Shown here: piece by piece, positions 19,597 through 28,154 of the stretch
Position numbering within the stretch: the stretch's first letter is position 1
How the letters are laid out: each line of letters opens with the position of its first letter
Assembly (NCBI RefSeq): GCF_900290195.1
Contig: NZ_OLMF01000004.1
Span: forward strand, 1,353,501 to 1,417,500
DNA: 64,000 bases
Reading direction: 5' to 3'
DNA from: Anaerococcus marasmi
Lineage (GTDB): Bacteria > Bacillota > Clostridia > Tissierellales > Peptoniphilaceae
Made by a program: the position numbers and the translations under genes
The notes under the pieces: model-generated
The model's database searches: none
Told to the model about the DNA's origin: nothing
The model's input: only the letters and a program-made list of their open reading frames with translations

Positions 19597-21033
19597 TTAA
19601 TACACTCCTACAAAAGAAATTATAGGAGCTACCCTAGAATCTTCAATGTGGATTTCAATTTCATTTGTATTAATACCTTTTAAATCTATAATTTTTTTGT
19701 AACCTATAGTTGTTGCATCAGCAATTCTTTCCATTTTATTTTCTTCATTTTTATACCATATAGAAAATTTTTCCACTCTTTGACTAAAAGCTATTGCTTC
19801 TTTTAACACCATATAAGACAACTTCTTTTTTTCTTTCCATTTAAAATTAATTGAAAGTTCTCTATCACCATCTTTATTTTTAAATACTTTTTCATAATCA
19901 TCTATCCTAATACAGTCAGCATTTTTACCATCGACATCTGTTTCAGGTATAGTAGTGATTTCTGAAGTTTCAGTTAAATTTTCTCTAAATGTTTCTTTGA
20001 TAAAATCTCCAAGTAATTTTACATTTTTAACATCAGTTGGATGAAGTTTTCCATTTTTCATAGGCGGTAAATTTAATAGAAGTGTAGTATTGCCTCCGAC
20101 TGATGATAAGTATATTTTTTTTAAATTTTCAAAAGATCTAACTTGGTCGTCTTCCTCTTCATGATAAAACCAACCAGGACGGATAGAAACATCTGTTTCC
20201 GCTGGATAATAAGCTAACTTTTCCTCAGATTTTAAACATTCTCTACTTCCAAGATCTTCCTGAGTTTCATCCAAAGGTCGATTACGAAACTCTTCATTAT
20301 CTTCTTGTTGGCTTAGCTGTGCAGTAATTGCCGGGTCGGTCATATCTTCCGATACTACACTCCACTCACTTTCTCGAACTTCTCCTGCTTCATTCCCAAC
20401 CCAACGAATGTCTGGACCTGAAATTGATATTACTGCGTTTGGCTGTAATTTACGCATGACATCATAATATCTTTGCCAATCATAAACTTGCTTTTTGCCA
20501 TTACTTCCTTCTCCACATGCACCGTCAAGCCAAATAACAAATATATCCCCATAATTTGTCAATAGTTCTGTAAGTTGATTAATATAATAATCATCGTACT
20601 CTACACCTTTCCCATAAGATTCATTATTTCTGTCCCACGGAGAAAGATATACTCCGAATTTTAATCCATATTCTCTACATGCTTCCGCAGTTTCCTTAAC
20701 TATATCCCCTTTACCATTTTTATATGGAGAATTTTTTACGCTATGTTCTGTGTACTTACTTGGCCATAAACAAAAACCGTCATGATGTTTACAAGTAAGT
20801 ATAAGACCTTTCATACCACCCTCAGAAGCTGTTTTAGCCCATTGACGAGCATCTAATTCTTCTGGATTAAAAATTGATGGAGATTCATTACCTGAGCCCC
20901 ATTCACTACCCGTAAAGGTGTTTACAGTAAAGTGAATGAAACAAAAATATTCTAAATTATGATACTCAATTTGTCTCCTACTCGGTACAACTGATACCAA
21001 ACGTTGATCTTCTTTAATTCCCTCATATAACAT
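19597..21033 (-). CDS. Alpha-L-fucosidase, GH29 (intracellular)
   Basis: The GH29 signature regions are FIHFTVNTFTGSEWG, LTCKHHDGFCLWPS (residues ~79-92) and VIWLDGACGEG, where D170 is the expected nucleophile. The 478-residue length and the WG/EW features resemble the GH29-B branch that removes alpha-1,3/1,4-fucose from Lewis-type glycans; this sub-assignment is tentative. There is no signal peptide, so it works in the cytoplasm on imported fucosylated oligosaccharide. It is one base downstream of a GPH symporter. Its codons look more AT-rich than those of the surrounding lac genes, hinting at acquisition from elsewhere. Confidence 0.9.
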   Translation of the reverse strand: MLYEGIKEDQRLVSVVPSRRQIEYHNLEYFCFIHFTVNTFTGSEWGSGNESPSIFNPEELDARQWAKTASEGGMKGLILTCKHHDGFCLWPSKYTEHSVKNSPYKNGKGDIVKETAEACREYGLKFGVYLSPWDRNNESYGKGVEYDDYYINQLTELLTNYGDIFVIWLDGACGEGSNGKKQVYDWQRYYDVMRKLQPNAVISISGPDIRWVGNEAGEVRESEWSVVSEDMTDPAITAQLSQQEDNEEFRNRPLDETQEDLGSRECLKSEEKLAYYPAETDVSIRPGWFYHEEEDDQVRSFENLKKIYLSSVGGNTTLLLNLPPMKNGKLHPTDVKNVKLLGDFIKETFRENLTETSEITTIPETDVDGKNADCIRIDDYEKVFKNKDGDRELSINFKWKEKKKLSYMVLKEAIAFSQRVEKFSIWYKNEENKMERIADATTIGYKKIIDLKGINTNEIEIHIEDSRVAPIISFVGVY

Positions 21034-21034
21034 A

Positions 21035-22396
21035 TTAATTTTCCTCCATCTCTAATTTAAGCTTCCTATTTGCTTCTTCTACATTCATTTTTGACATTAT
21101 AAAAGTTATAATTAATGAAAGTACCATAGGAATCCATAAATACATAACATTAAGCATACTTAAAACTGAATCTGGTTGTATGGTTGCATCTTTTACAAAT
21201 CCACTCGCATTAAGTAACCATCCACTTATAGCAACACCTAAACCTCCACCGATCTTTGTTCCAAATGAAGTACAAGAAAACATAGCCCCATCTATATGCT
21301 TATTCGTTTTTAGATAAGTGTATTCGGAGCAGCTTGCAACAACTGCACCCATATCTCCTTGCCATGGCGCCATTCCTAATGCTGCAATTGCTGTAAACGC
21401 AATCATTAGTGGAACACTTCCCATATAGCCTGCAACAATAACTCCTACACGTGAAAGTGTTGCTAATATATATCCAGCAAGATTCATTTTATATAATCCA
21501 TTCATCTTTTCTAAAAGTGTAGGAGTAATACACATCGCAATAATTACTGGAATATTAATAGCCCAAGAAAATACAGCAAATAAATTTTCATTTTTCAATA
21601 TGTAAATCATATAATAAATTCCCATATTAAGCATAGCTGAATAAATTTGTTGACAGATATAAGTACCACAAATCATCAAATAATATTTGTTAGAAAATAA
21701 AAGTTTTGCTACTTCTCCTAAACTATATTTTTCATCAGTGTGATTCTTTCCTTTTTTTAATTCCTCTTCTGATAATTCCTTTATTGATAATACCGAAATA
21801 GTATTAACTATAAGTCCTATTATTGCATAAACTACTGCTACTAGTCTCCATGCAGCTGCATCTCCTCCTGCCGCTTTCACAAATTGAATTGTAACTGATT
21901 GTATAAGTAAACTTGTAGAAAATGCAAATATAAAACGGAATGATCCCATCTCAACACGTTCTTTGCTGTTTTTTGTACAAAATGTTACAAGTGAAGCATA
22001 CGCTATATTATTTGCTGTAAAAAATACTGCATTTAATAATGTATATGAAATGAAAAACCATATATATTGACCTTTTGAACCAAGACTTGCAGGAATTGCA
22101 AAGTTTGCAACAAGAGTTATTGCACATCCTATGTATGAATAAAGCATCCATGGTCTTGCTTTTCCAAGTTTACTTTTTGTTTTATCAATCAAAGTTCCGA
22201 AGAACATATCTGTTATTCCATCAAATATTTTTGAAACCATAATAAGAGTTCCAATGATTCCAGGATTTAATCCTACAGTATTTGTTAGATACAGCATAAC
22301 AAATGATGATAAGAAGGCGTATACAACATTACCTGCTAAATCACCCGATCCATAACCTACTTTGTTATACCATTTAAGGTATTTCTTTTCTTCCAT
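21035..22396 (-). CDS. GPH-family glycoside:cation symporter
   Basis: A twelve-helix MelB-like transporter of 453 residues with N-terminal YGSGDLAGN, DGITDMFFGTLIDKTKS, KLGKARPWML and the cytoplasmic central loop near residue 210. GPH proteins import glycosides with Na+ or H+. Coupled to the intracellular fucosidase, the cargo is likely a short fucosylated glycan. An AAGGAG site precedes the start. No obvious regulator gene accompanies the pair. Confidence 0.88.
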   Translation of the reverse strand: MEEKKYLKWYNKVGYGSGDLAGNVVYAFLSSFVMLYLTNTVGLNPGIIGTLIMVSKIFDGITDMFFGTLIDKTKSKLGKARPWMLYSYIGCAITLVANFAIPASLGSKGQYIWFFISYTLLNAVFFTANNIAYASLVTFCTKNSKERVEMGSFRFIFAFSTSLLIQSVTIQFVKAAGGDAAAWRLVAVVYAIIGLIVNTISVLSIKELSEEELKKGKNHTDEKYSLGEVAKLLFSNKYYLMICGTYICQQIYSAMLNMGIYYMIYILKNENLFAVFSWAINIPVIIAMCITPTLLEKMNGLYKMNLAGYILATLSRVGVIVAGYMGSVPLMIAFTAIAALGMAPWQGDMGAVVASCSEYTYLKTNKHIDGAMFSCTSFGTKIGGGLGVAISGWLLNASGFVKDATIQPDSVLSMLNVMYLWIPMVLSLIITFIMSKMNVEEANRKLKLEMEEN

Positions 22397-22421
22397 ATTA
22401 AAATTCTCCTTTAAATTCTCG

Positions 22422-22439
22422 CTATTTCCTAAGAAATAG
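22422..22439. promoter_or_regulatory. Perfect inverted repeat upstream of the GPH symporter
   Basis: CTATTTC CTAA GAAATAG lies about 26 bases upstream of the start codon, between the ribosome site and any promoter. It could be an operator or a small RNA hairpin. The rest of 22440-22728 is AT-rich without a recognisable gene. Confidence 0.35.
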
Positions 22440-22728
22440 ATGTTATTATTATAAATTTATATTTATAAAACCCTATTTTATAAATTGGAGTTTACACAAA
22501 AAATTTGACAATACTCCTATCTGATTTTCAAAACATTTTTAAATTTAATCGTATAACAATAATATACATTATTATTTTAAATAATTTTTCCCTTCAAATC
22601 TTAAGTCATTTTTTATGATGTAGATTTTTATGAATTGGATACTATTTCTAAAACCTCATGATTTGATCATAAAGTTCTAAGTGATTCAGAATACAACCTC
22701 TTTGAATTCTGCGAACATATGCATCAAA

Positions 22729-22911
22729 TTATCTTATGTCACCTCCTTTATTTTCATAAATACATCCATCTTTTATCGCTTGCCCTTTAAATTTATTCTT
22801 CAACAAAAAGTGTTTAATCCAATTTCTAATATAAAAGTTTATATCTGAAAAATCATCATTCTCTTTTGTTATGGGAAAGATTCTTAAATCTTCATCTATA
22901 ATATCAAGATT
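22729..22911 (-). pseudogene. Unrecognised open stretch, probably a gene remnant
   Basis: On the minus strand 61 codons without stop (NLDIIDEDLRIFP, then DINFYIRNWIKHFLLKNKF) lie between a TGA and a TAA. There is no start codon with a ribosome site, and I do not recognise the family. It sits between the lacG remnant and the GPH gene, in a zone of decay. Confidence 0.3.
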
Positions 22912-22965
22912 TCAATCATTTATTTTTAAATTATAAATTATTTCCTTTATATTTTATAAAAAATA

Positions 22966-23022
22966 TTAGTCACCGGCTAATATTATGCCTCTTAATATAA
23001 CATTTTCTGGTAGTTTTTTCAC
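22966..23022 (-). pseudogene. lacG: lacG remnant (first 10-18 codons)
   Basis: Directly overlapping the stop of the second lacE, the minus strand reads (V/M)KKLPENVILRG, matching [12 protein letters not shown] at the true lacG start, then drifts and stops after 18 codons. The coupling geometry (TAGTG in place of TAATG) is the same as in the intact operon. Confidence 0.8.
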
Positions 23023-24749
23023 TATTTCATGCTCTCTTTTACGAAATCTAGCGAGGCTTGTCCATCTCTTGAAAGTCCAATATATTGAGCTCCTTGAGTC
23101 TTAACTAACTTAATTCCTAGTGGGTCGGTTTCCTGTTTCATATCATCATAGTTTGAAGCAACTTGTGGGGCTAATACTACTAGGTCAAAGTCTGGTAGGA
23201 TATCCCTGTGAGCGCCGTAGCTATCTGCTACAGCTGTTACATTTGCTCCGTGTTCTTCTGCCGCTTCGTTTAAGGCATTGGCTAAAAGTCCGCTTGTACC
23301 TCCGCCCGCACATAAAACTAAGACATTGATTGGCTCATCACTCGCAACTTCCTTTGTTGGAGAAGATATTTCTGTGCTATTCTCTTCTTTTTTGTTTTTT
23401 TCTAATATAGAACTGGCTTCTTTTGTATCAAAACTAGCCTTAACCTTTTCTTCTAAAATCTTACTTTCTGAAGTATTTCCACTTTTTTCTTCTACTAAAA
23501 TTTTATTATCATAAGCCTTAAAGGACGGGTAATAAATTAATGAATCAATTAATATCAATACTAAAACTAATATTACTGATTTCATTTGAAAATTTAACCC
23601 TAAAATAATACCAATAGGAGCTGGTAATGCCCAAGGTAAGTTAGTTGTAAATCCATTCATGTTCAGTACATCTACAAAAAACTTAAATATCCAAACATTA
23701 GCGATAGGCGCTAAAATAAATGGTACAAAAAATGTTGGGTTCATAACAATTGGTGCTCCAAACAAGATTGGTTCATTTACTCCAAAGAAAGTAGGAACTA
23801 CTGAAGCCCTCCCAACTTCTTTATTTCTTTTAGATTTTGATAGCCACATAAACATAAAAGGAACTACTAGAGTTGCTCCTGTTCCACCAAATGTCACTAT
23901 AAACATTTGGGTTCCAGAACTTATAATTCTATTAGCATGCTCTCCAGCTTGCATTAAATTCAAATTTACTTCAGGGTTTGAATATAAAATAGCTATCAAT
24001 ATTGGCTCTAATATTGAAGGACCATGGATCCCCACAAACCACAAAAAAGCATACGATCCAAAAATAATTGTAAGACCAATATATCCATCTAACAATTTAA
24101 AAATAGGATTAAATCCTAGATTTATAAATTCTATTAAACTAGCATTTGTTAAATATCTAATTATTGTATCAGTGGCATATATTACTATAATTGATATAGC
24201 AAAAGGTATTAAATCAGTAAATACCTTAGATATATTTGGTGGTACCTCTTTAGGCATCTTGATTGTAACATTATTTCTCATACAAACTTTGTAAATATTT
24301 ACTGTTACAAAGGCTGCTATGAAGGCTGTAATAAGACCCTTAGTTCCCATAAAGGCACTTAAAAATCCACCTTCTTCTGCAGGATCTGCCGAAAGGATTA
24401 AAAATCCAACCATAGCCGCAAGCATGGTAGACATAAAGTTTATTTGTTTTTTCTTATCCATGCTCCTATTTACCATATCAGTAAAGGACTTGGCTGTAGT
24501 ACCTGCTACTAAAAAACCTAAGATACCCATTGAGTAGTTATAAGGCTTCATAAGTAGGTCTACCGTCCTATCGGACCAAACCACACCAAAGGCATTTGGT
24601 ACGAAGGCTATAAGAATAAAAATACTTGAAAATAACACTAAAGGAATTACAGAGTTAAAACCATCTTTTATTGATCTTAAGTATATATTTCTAGATACTT
24701 TATCGAAAAAGGGTTTTGATTTTTCTATCTTTTTTACTAATTCATACAT
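23022..24749 (-). CDS. lacE: PTS lactose-family EIICB (second copy)
   Basis: 575 residues, collinear with LacE at 11552-13288. The first ~170 residues and the EIIB domain ([12 protein letters not shown] to the C-terminus) are nearly identical, while the EIIC middle (about residues 175-420) and the linker have diverged. It is intact but has lost its neighbours: lacF is a 28-codon stub upstream and lacG a stub downstream. It probably relies on the LacF and LacG made by the first operon, or transports a related beta-galactoside. Confidence 0.92.
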   Translation of the reverse strand: MYELVKKIEKSKPFFDKVSRNIYLRSIKDGFNSVIPLVLFSSIFILIAFVPNAFGVVWSDRTVDLLMKPYNYSMGILGFLVAGTTAKSFTDMVNRSMDKKKQINFMSTMLAAMVGFLILSADPAEEGGFLSAFMGTKGLITAFIAAFVTVNIYKVCMRNNVTIKMPKEVPPNISKVFTDLIPFAISIIVIYATDTIIRYLTNASLIEFINLGFNPIFKLLDGYIGLTIIFGSYAFLWFVGIHGPSILEPILIAILYSNPEVNLNLMQAGEHANRIISSGTQMFIVTFGGTGATLVVPFMFMWLSKSKRNKEVGRASVVPTFFGVNEPILFGAPIVMNPTFFVPFILAPIANVWIFKFFVDVLNMNGFTTNLPWALPAPIGIILGLNFQMKSVILVLVLILIDSLIYYPSFKAYDNKILVEEKSGNTSESKILEEKVKASFDTKEASSILEKNKKEENSTEISSPTKEVASDEPINVLVLCAGGGTSGLLANALNEAAEEHGANVTAVADSYGAHRDILPDFDLVVLAPQVASNYDDMKQETDPLGIKLVKTQGAQYIGLSRDGQASLDFVKESMK

Positions 24750-24765
24750 AATTACTCCTTAATGC

Positions 24766-24852
24766 TTATTTGGATTGCAATAAATTAGATTTAGATTCAT
24801 CTAAATAAAATGATATTTTCACTCTCTTGCTTATTATATCTTTTCTTTCCAT
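24766..24852 (-). pseudogene. lacF: lacF remnant, 28-codon open frame
   Basis: A small frame with an excellent site (AAGGAGG) encodes MERKDIISKRVKISFYLDES and ends LLQSK. It aligns with the LacF N-terminus (MSRKDIGMLGFEIVAYAGDA then SGLLEAIK): RKDI, the I-x-x-Y step and S-x-LL are kept. The phosphohistidine part is gone. It could still be translated as a leader peptide before lacE. Confidence 0.65.
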
Positions 24853-24880
24853 AAGTCCTCCTTAACCATATACGTTTATA

Positions 24881-24908
24881 TTTGTTTGTTTTTTATCTCT
24901 TATGTTTG
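24881..24908 (-). promoter_or_regulatory. Candidate LacR operator of the second lacE
   Basis: TTTGTTTGTTTTTT and TATGTTTG follow the -10 box, the same position and motif as at the other two lac promoters. Confidence 0.6.
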
Positions 24909-24936
24909 AGTATATACTAAATTTAAAATTTGTCAA
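24909..24936 (-). promoter_or_regulatory. Sigma-A promoter of the second lacE
   Basis: TTGACA (24931-24936), 16 bases, TATACT (24909-24914) on the minus strand. Confidence 0.8.
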
Positions 24937-25007
24937 TAGTTTTCATCAATAATTTCATATCCACTATAAAATAGATGAAATACTAATTGTAATTAAATAT
25001 ACTTTAT

Positions 25008-25021
25008 TGCAAACGTTTATA
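25008..25021. promoter_or_regulatory. Candidate catabolite-response element (cre)
   Basis: TGCAAACGTTTATA matches 12 of 14 positions of the CcpA consensus TGWAANCGNTNWCA and lies about 70 bases upstream of the second lacE promoter. The rest of 25022-25189 is AT-rich and I see no gene in it. Confidence 0.45.
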
Positions 25022-25189
25022 CTTCATAGTGTACAATATTATGTATTTGCCTTCCTCTTATATTTTGTTTCAATCTTTTTCGTCTATTAAGCTCATAAAA
25101 ATAAAGATAATAGAACCCCTTAATCCTCGTTTCAGATTTTGGGATTTTATCAACTAAGATTTTTTAAATTTTTTCCCTCTTTTTACTTG

Positions 25190-25816
25190 TCATCTCTCAT
25201 CAAGCCCTATGTATTCTTTCCTCTCACCCAGATAATTATAGGCAGGCCTTATTATCTTCTTATCTACGATTTGTTCTAGCCTGTGGGCGGACCAGCCTAC
25301 TGTTATTTCTATGGCAAAGATTGGGAGGAAAACTTCTCTTGAGATTTTTAGCATATCGTCAACCAGACCTGAATATAGGTCTACGTTAGCGCAGGGTAGA
25401 TAGGGTCTGTTGAATTTTTCCATTATTAGTTCTTGGCCTATTTTTTCTATGTTTTCTACGAAGGCGAAGTCGGCTTCCCTGCCCTTGATTTTGGCAAGTT
25501 ATCTGGCCTTTTCCTTAAGGAGGACTGCTCTTGGATCTGATAGGGTGTAGACTGCGTGGCCTAGGCCGTAAATTAGTCCCTCGCCTCCAAAGGCTTTTTT
25601 ATCTAGAATTGTTTCTAGGTAGTCCCTTATCTCTTTTTTATCTCCCTTCTCTTTTACATTTTCCCTTATATTATCAAGCATCTTGGCTACTTTTATGTTA
25701 GTGCCGCCGTCCCTTGGTCCTTTGAGGGAGGCAAGGCCAGCTGCCATGGCCGAATAAGAATCATTGCCGAATAAGGATACTACGTGGTTTGTATGTAGAT
25801 ATAATTTCGAAATCAT
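25190..25816 (-). pseudogene. gltA: Citrate synthase pseudogene (C-terminal half)
   Basis: The frame reads as citrate synthase: SYSAMAAGLASLKGP, YGLGHAVYTLSDPRA, then NVDLYSGLVDDML, GWSAHRLEQI and IIRPAYNYLG. An in-frame TAA (25499-25501) interrupts it after LLKEKAR; the expected codon there is GAA, and the frame continues unchanged. The N-terminal half is absent, the catalytic LHAEHGGGNNS-type segment is collapsed to LHTNHVV, and the histidine of KGPxHGG is an aspartate. The gene cannot make an active enzyme. Confidence 0.88.
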
Positions 25817-26042
25817 AAGCCTTAGCTTCGACTAAATGAGCATTAGCGAACGCCTGTAGAATCCTCTTCTATATCCATATAACTTATATAATTTCAGATT
25901 CAAACTACTCTCTAAATACCAAATTTAAAAAACTTTCCAAACTACAAGCTTAATTTAATCAATTAATAGGTTCTCAGCGAGCATTGGGAAATACTAAATC
26001 TAAGGGCATATAAACTTTTATCTCTTCTAAAAATTTGTAAAA
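25817..26042. other. Intergenic stretch without recognised feature
   Basis: AT-rich sequence between the citrate synthase remnant and the tRNA-Gln terminator. No frame resembles the missing half of citrate synthase. Confidence 0.4.
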
Positions 26043-26070
26043 TAAAAATCCGCAGATTTTCATCCACGGA
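26043..26070 (-). terminator. Terminator of tRNA-Gln
   Basis: TCCGTGGAT and ATCTGCGGA pair around a GAAA tetraloop and are followed by TTTTTATT on the minus strand. Confidence 0.8.
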
Positions 26071-26080
26071 CCTAATAATT

Positions 26081-26156
26081 TGGCTGGAATGACAGGACTC
26101 GAACCTGTGCTCTCCAGAGTCAGAATCTGGTGCCTTACCGACTTGGCTACATTCCA
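26081..26156 (-). tRNA. tRNA-Gln (anticodon CUG)
   Basis: The cloverleaf closes fully: acceptor TGGAATG/CATTCCA, D arm GCC/GGC, anticodon stem CCAGA/TCTGG with loop TTCTGAC, T arm ACAGG/CCTGT with TTCGAGT, and encoded CCA. The U1-A72 first pair is normal for glutamine tRNAs. Confidence 0.92.
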
Positions 26157-26340
26157 AAAATATAACTTACAAGTTATAAGATACCTTTTATTATTGATTT
26201 GTCTATAGCTAATTTAAAAATTTATCATCATATGTAGTTTAGCTAATACAAATGCCTTCTAAAATTATCTAAGTGATTAAGGTGACGGATGTTTTAATAC
26301 CTATGTGTTCCGTTTCCCTATTTTTATTTTCTTATACATA
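26157..26340. other. Spacer with the worn end of a further array unit
   Basis: Contains a small palindrome (TATAACTT/AAGTTATA, 26160-26178) and, at 26310-26340, GTTTCCCTATTTTTATTTTC followed by TTATACA. That matches the end of the short 5S-derived units, so the array once reached further left. Confidence 0.5.
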
Positions 26341-26740
26341 AAAAGACTCAGTCCTTTGACCAAGTCTTGTTTGTTTGGCGATTTCCACTGAAACTAGTTT
26401 GTTACACAAACTCCTCCGCTACTTCCGTAGCTATGTTTCAGGCTTAAATCACCATTTAGGTGATTTAAGAGTCTCCCGGGAGGTTTGTCCTAAAGAAAGC
26501 GGACGGCTACTTCCGAGTACCATCGGCGTTGTTAGGCTTTCACCTTCGGTGAACCACTCCGTGGAGGATCCTCTATGAGCCGGATGGGCTCGTTTTCTGT
26601 GACAGGTCATACATAAACATGCTTTAACCAGCATTTTTATGCCGAAAACAAAGCACGATAGTGCGTAATAGTTTGCGAAGCAAACGAGTTTTCGTGACAG
26701 GTGTTAACTTTTCCATAAATTATACATTTTTAAACACAAT
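26341..26740 (-). repeat. 5S-derived array, long unit 1
   Basis: Read on the minus strand, the unit contains recognisable 5S rRNA blocks: the ACGCCGATGGTACTCGGA block, ACCTCCCGGGAGACT and GGAAATCGCC, followed by the GACTGAGTC terminator hairpin. Three insertions split them. One at 26388-26469 combines a three-way-junction module (26388-26441) with a hairpin (26443-26469); one replaces the loop near 26487-26508; one replaces the 5' half and includes a second module at 26643-26694. Confidence 0.75.
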
Positions 26741-26907
26741 AAAAGACTCAGTCTTTCAACCAAGTCTTGTTTGTTTGGCGATTTCCACTGAAACTCGTTT
26801 GTTTCGCAAACTCTTCTGCTACTTCCGTAGCTACGTTTCAGGCTTAAATTGTCATTTAGACAATTTAACAGTCTCCCGGTTCCCTGCTTTTTATTTTCTT
26901 ATACAGA
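26741..26907 (-). repeat. 5S-derived array, short unit 2
   Basis: Contains the terminator hairpin, the 5S 3' end (GGCGATTTCC on plus), the three-way-junction module and the covarying hairpin, then breaks off inside AGTCTCCCGG and continues with TTCCCTGCTTTTTATTTTC. Confidence 0.75.
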
Positions 26908-27310
26908 AAAAGACTCAGTCGACTGACTGAGTCCTAATTGTTTAGCGGCTTCCACTGAAACCCGTTTGTTTCACAAACTCCTCCGCTACTGCCGTAGCTA
27001 TGTTTCAGACTTAAATTGTCATTTAGACAATTTAACAGTCTCCCGGGAGGTTTGTCCTAAAGAAAGCGGACGGCTATTTCCAAGCACCATCGGCGTTATC
27101 AGGCTTTCACCTTCGGTGAACCACTCCCGTGGAGGATCCTCTATGAGAGCCGGATGGGCATGTTTTCTGTGACAGGTCATACATAAACATGCTTTAACTA
27201 GCATGTTTATGCCGAAAACAAAGCACGATAGTGCGTAATAGTTTGCGAAGCAAACGAGTTTTCGTGACAGGTGTTGACTTTTCCATAAATTATACATTTT
27301 TAAACACAAT
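26908..27310 (-). repeat. 5S-derived array, long unit 3
   Basis: Same layout as unit 1; second module at 27213-27264. A perfect hairpin, ATAAACATGCT/AGCATGTTTAT, stands at about 27183-27210. Confidence 0.75.
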
Positions 27311-27477
27311 AAAAGACTCAGTCTTTTAACCAAGTCTTGTTTGTTTGGCGATTTCCACTGAAACTCGTTTGTTTCACAAACTCCTCCGCTACTTCCGTAG
27401 CTACGTTTCAGGCTTAAATCACCATTTAGGTGATTTAAGAGTCTCCCGGTTCCCTGCTTTTTATTTTATTATACAGA
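27311..27477 (-). repeat. 5S-derived array, short unit 4
   Basis: Same layout and length (167 bases) as unit 2. Units 2+3 and 4+5 therefore form a composite repeat of about 570-576 bases. Confidence 0.75.
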
Positions 27478-27886
27478 AAAAGACTCAGTCTTTTGACCAA
27501 GTCTTGTTTGTTTAGCGATTTCCACTGAAACCCGTTTGCTTACGCAAACTCATTCGCTGCTTCCGCAGCTTTGTTTCAGGGTCAAAATGCCATTTAGGCA
27601 TTTTAACAGTCTCCCGGGAGGTTTGTCCTAAAGCAAGCGGACGGCTACTTCCGAGTACTATCGGCCTTGTTAGGCTTAACTTCTGTGTTCGGTATACATA
27701 AACATGCTTTAACTAGCATGTTTATGCCGAAAACAAAGCACGATAGTGCGTAATAGTTTGCGAAGCAAACGGGTTTTCGTGACAAGATGTATCTATTGCC
27801 GTTCGATTAGCTCATAATTCTTTTTAGTTAGAATATTAATATATACTTTTTTTATGCGATGTATGGTTTATAATTTTATGTAACAA
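27478..27886 (-). repeat. 5S-derived array, long unit 5
   Basis: The unit nearest the real 5S gene and the one with most 5S sequence left: CGAACACAGAAGTTAAGCCT is still present. Second module at 27728-27779. The variable hairpin here is AAAATGCC/GGCATTTT, different from units 1-4 but still paired. Confidence 0.75.
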
Positions 27887-27918
27887 AAAAGACTCAGTCA
27901 AACAACTGAGTCTTTTTT
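27885..27918 (-). terminator. Terminator of the rRNA operon
   Basis: AAAAAAGACTCAGT and ACTGAGTCTTTTTT form a perfect stem around CAAACA directly after 5S. Diverged copies of this hairpin begin every unit of the array. Confidence 0.9.
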
Positions 27919-27921
27919 GTT

Positions 27922-28033
27922 TGGCGATTTCCTAGTCTCCCGGGAGGTTGCCCTCCGAGTACCATCGGCGTTATGAGGCTTAACTTCTGTGTTCGATATG
28001 GGAACAGGTGTATCCCTCATGCCATCATCACCA
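27922..28033 (-). rRNA. 5S ribosomal RNA
   Basis: On the minus strand it starts TGGTGATGATGGC and ends ATCGCCA, which pair as helix I. The conserved CCGAACACAGAAGTTAAG-type loop (here ATCGAACACAGAAGTTAAG) and GCCGATGGTA are present. Length is about 112 nt. Confidence 0.93.
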
Positions 28034-28154
28034 TATTCATGACCCAACCCGAAAACTTGTTTTCGTTAGGTTGAACCTTCTTATTCACTAAATAGCAGCC
28101 GAGTTAAACTTCTCCGTTCTAAGCTATCATTAAGCTTAGGATTGGTCCGTAAGT

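Noticed and set aside
26375-27333. Open frames in both directions within the 5S-derived array
   Set aside because: They lie in repeated non-coding units, have no ribosome sites and encode low-complexity peptides repeated from unit to unit.
26341-27886. CRISPR-like array because of regularly recurring blocks
   Set aside because: The repeats are 167-400 bases, contain 5S and terminator sequence, and lack short uniform repeats separated by unique spacers; no cas genes are present.
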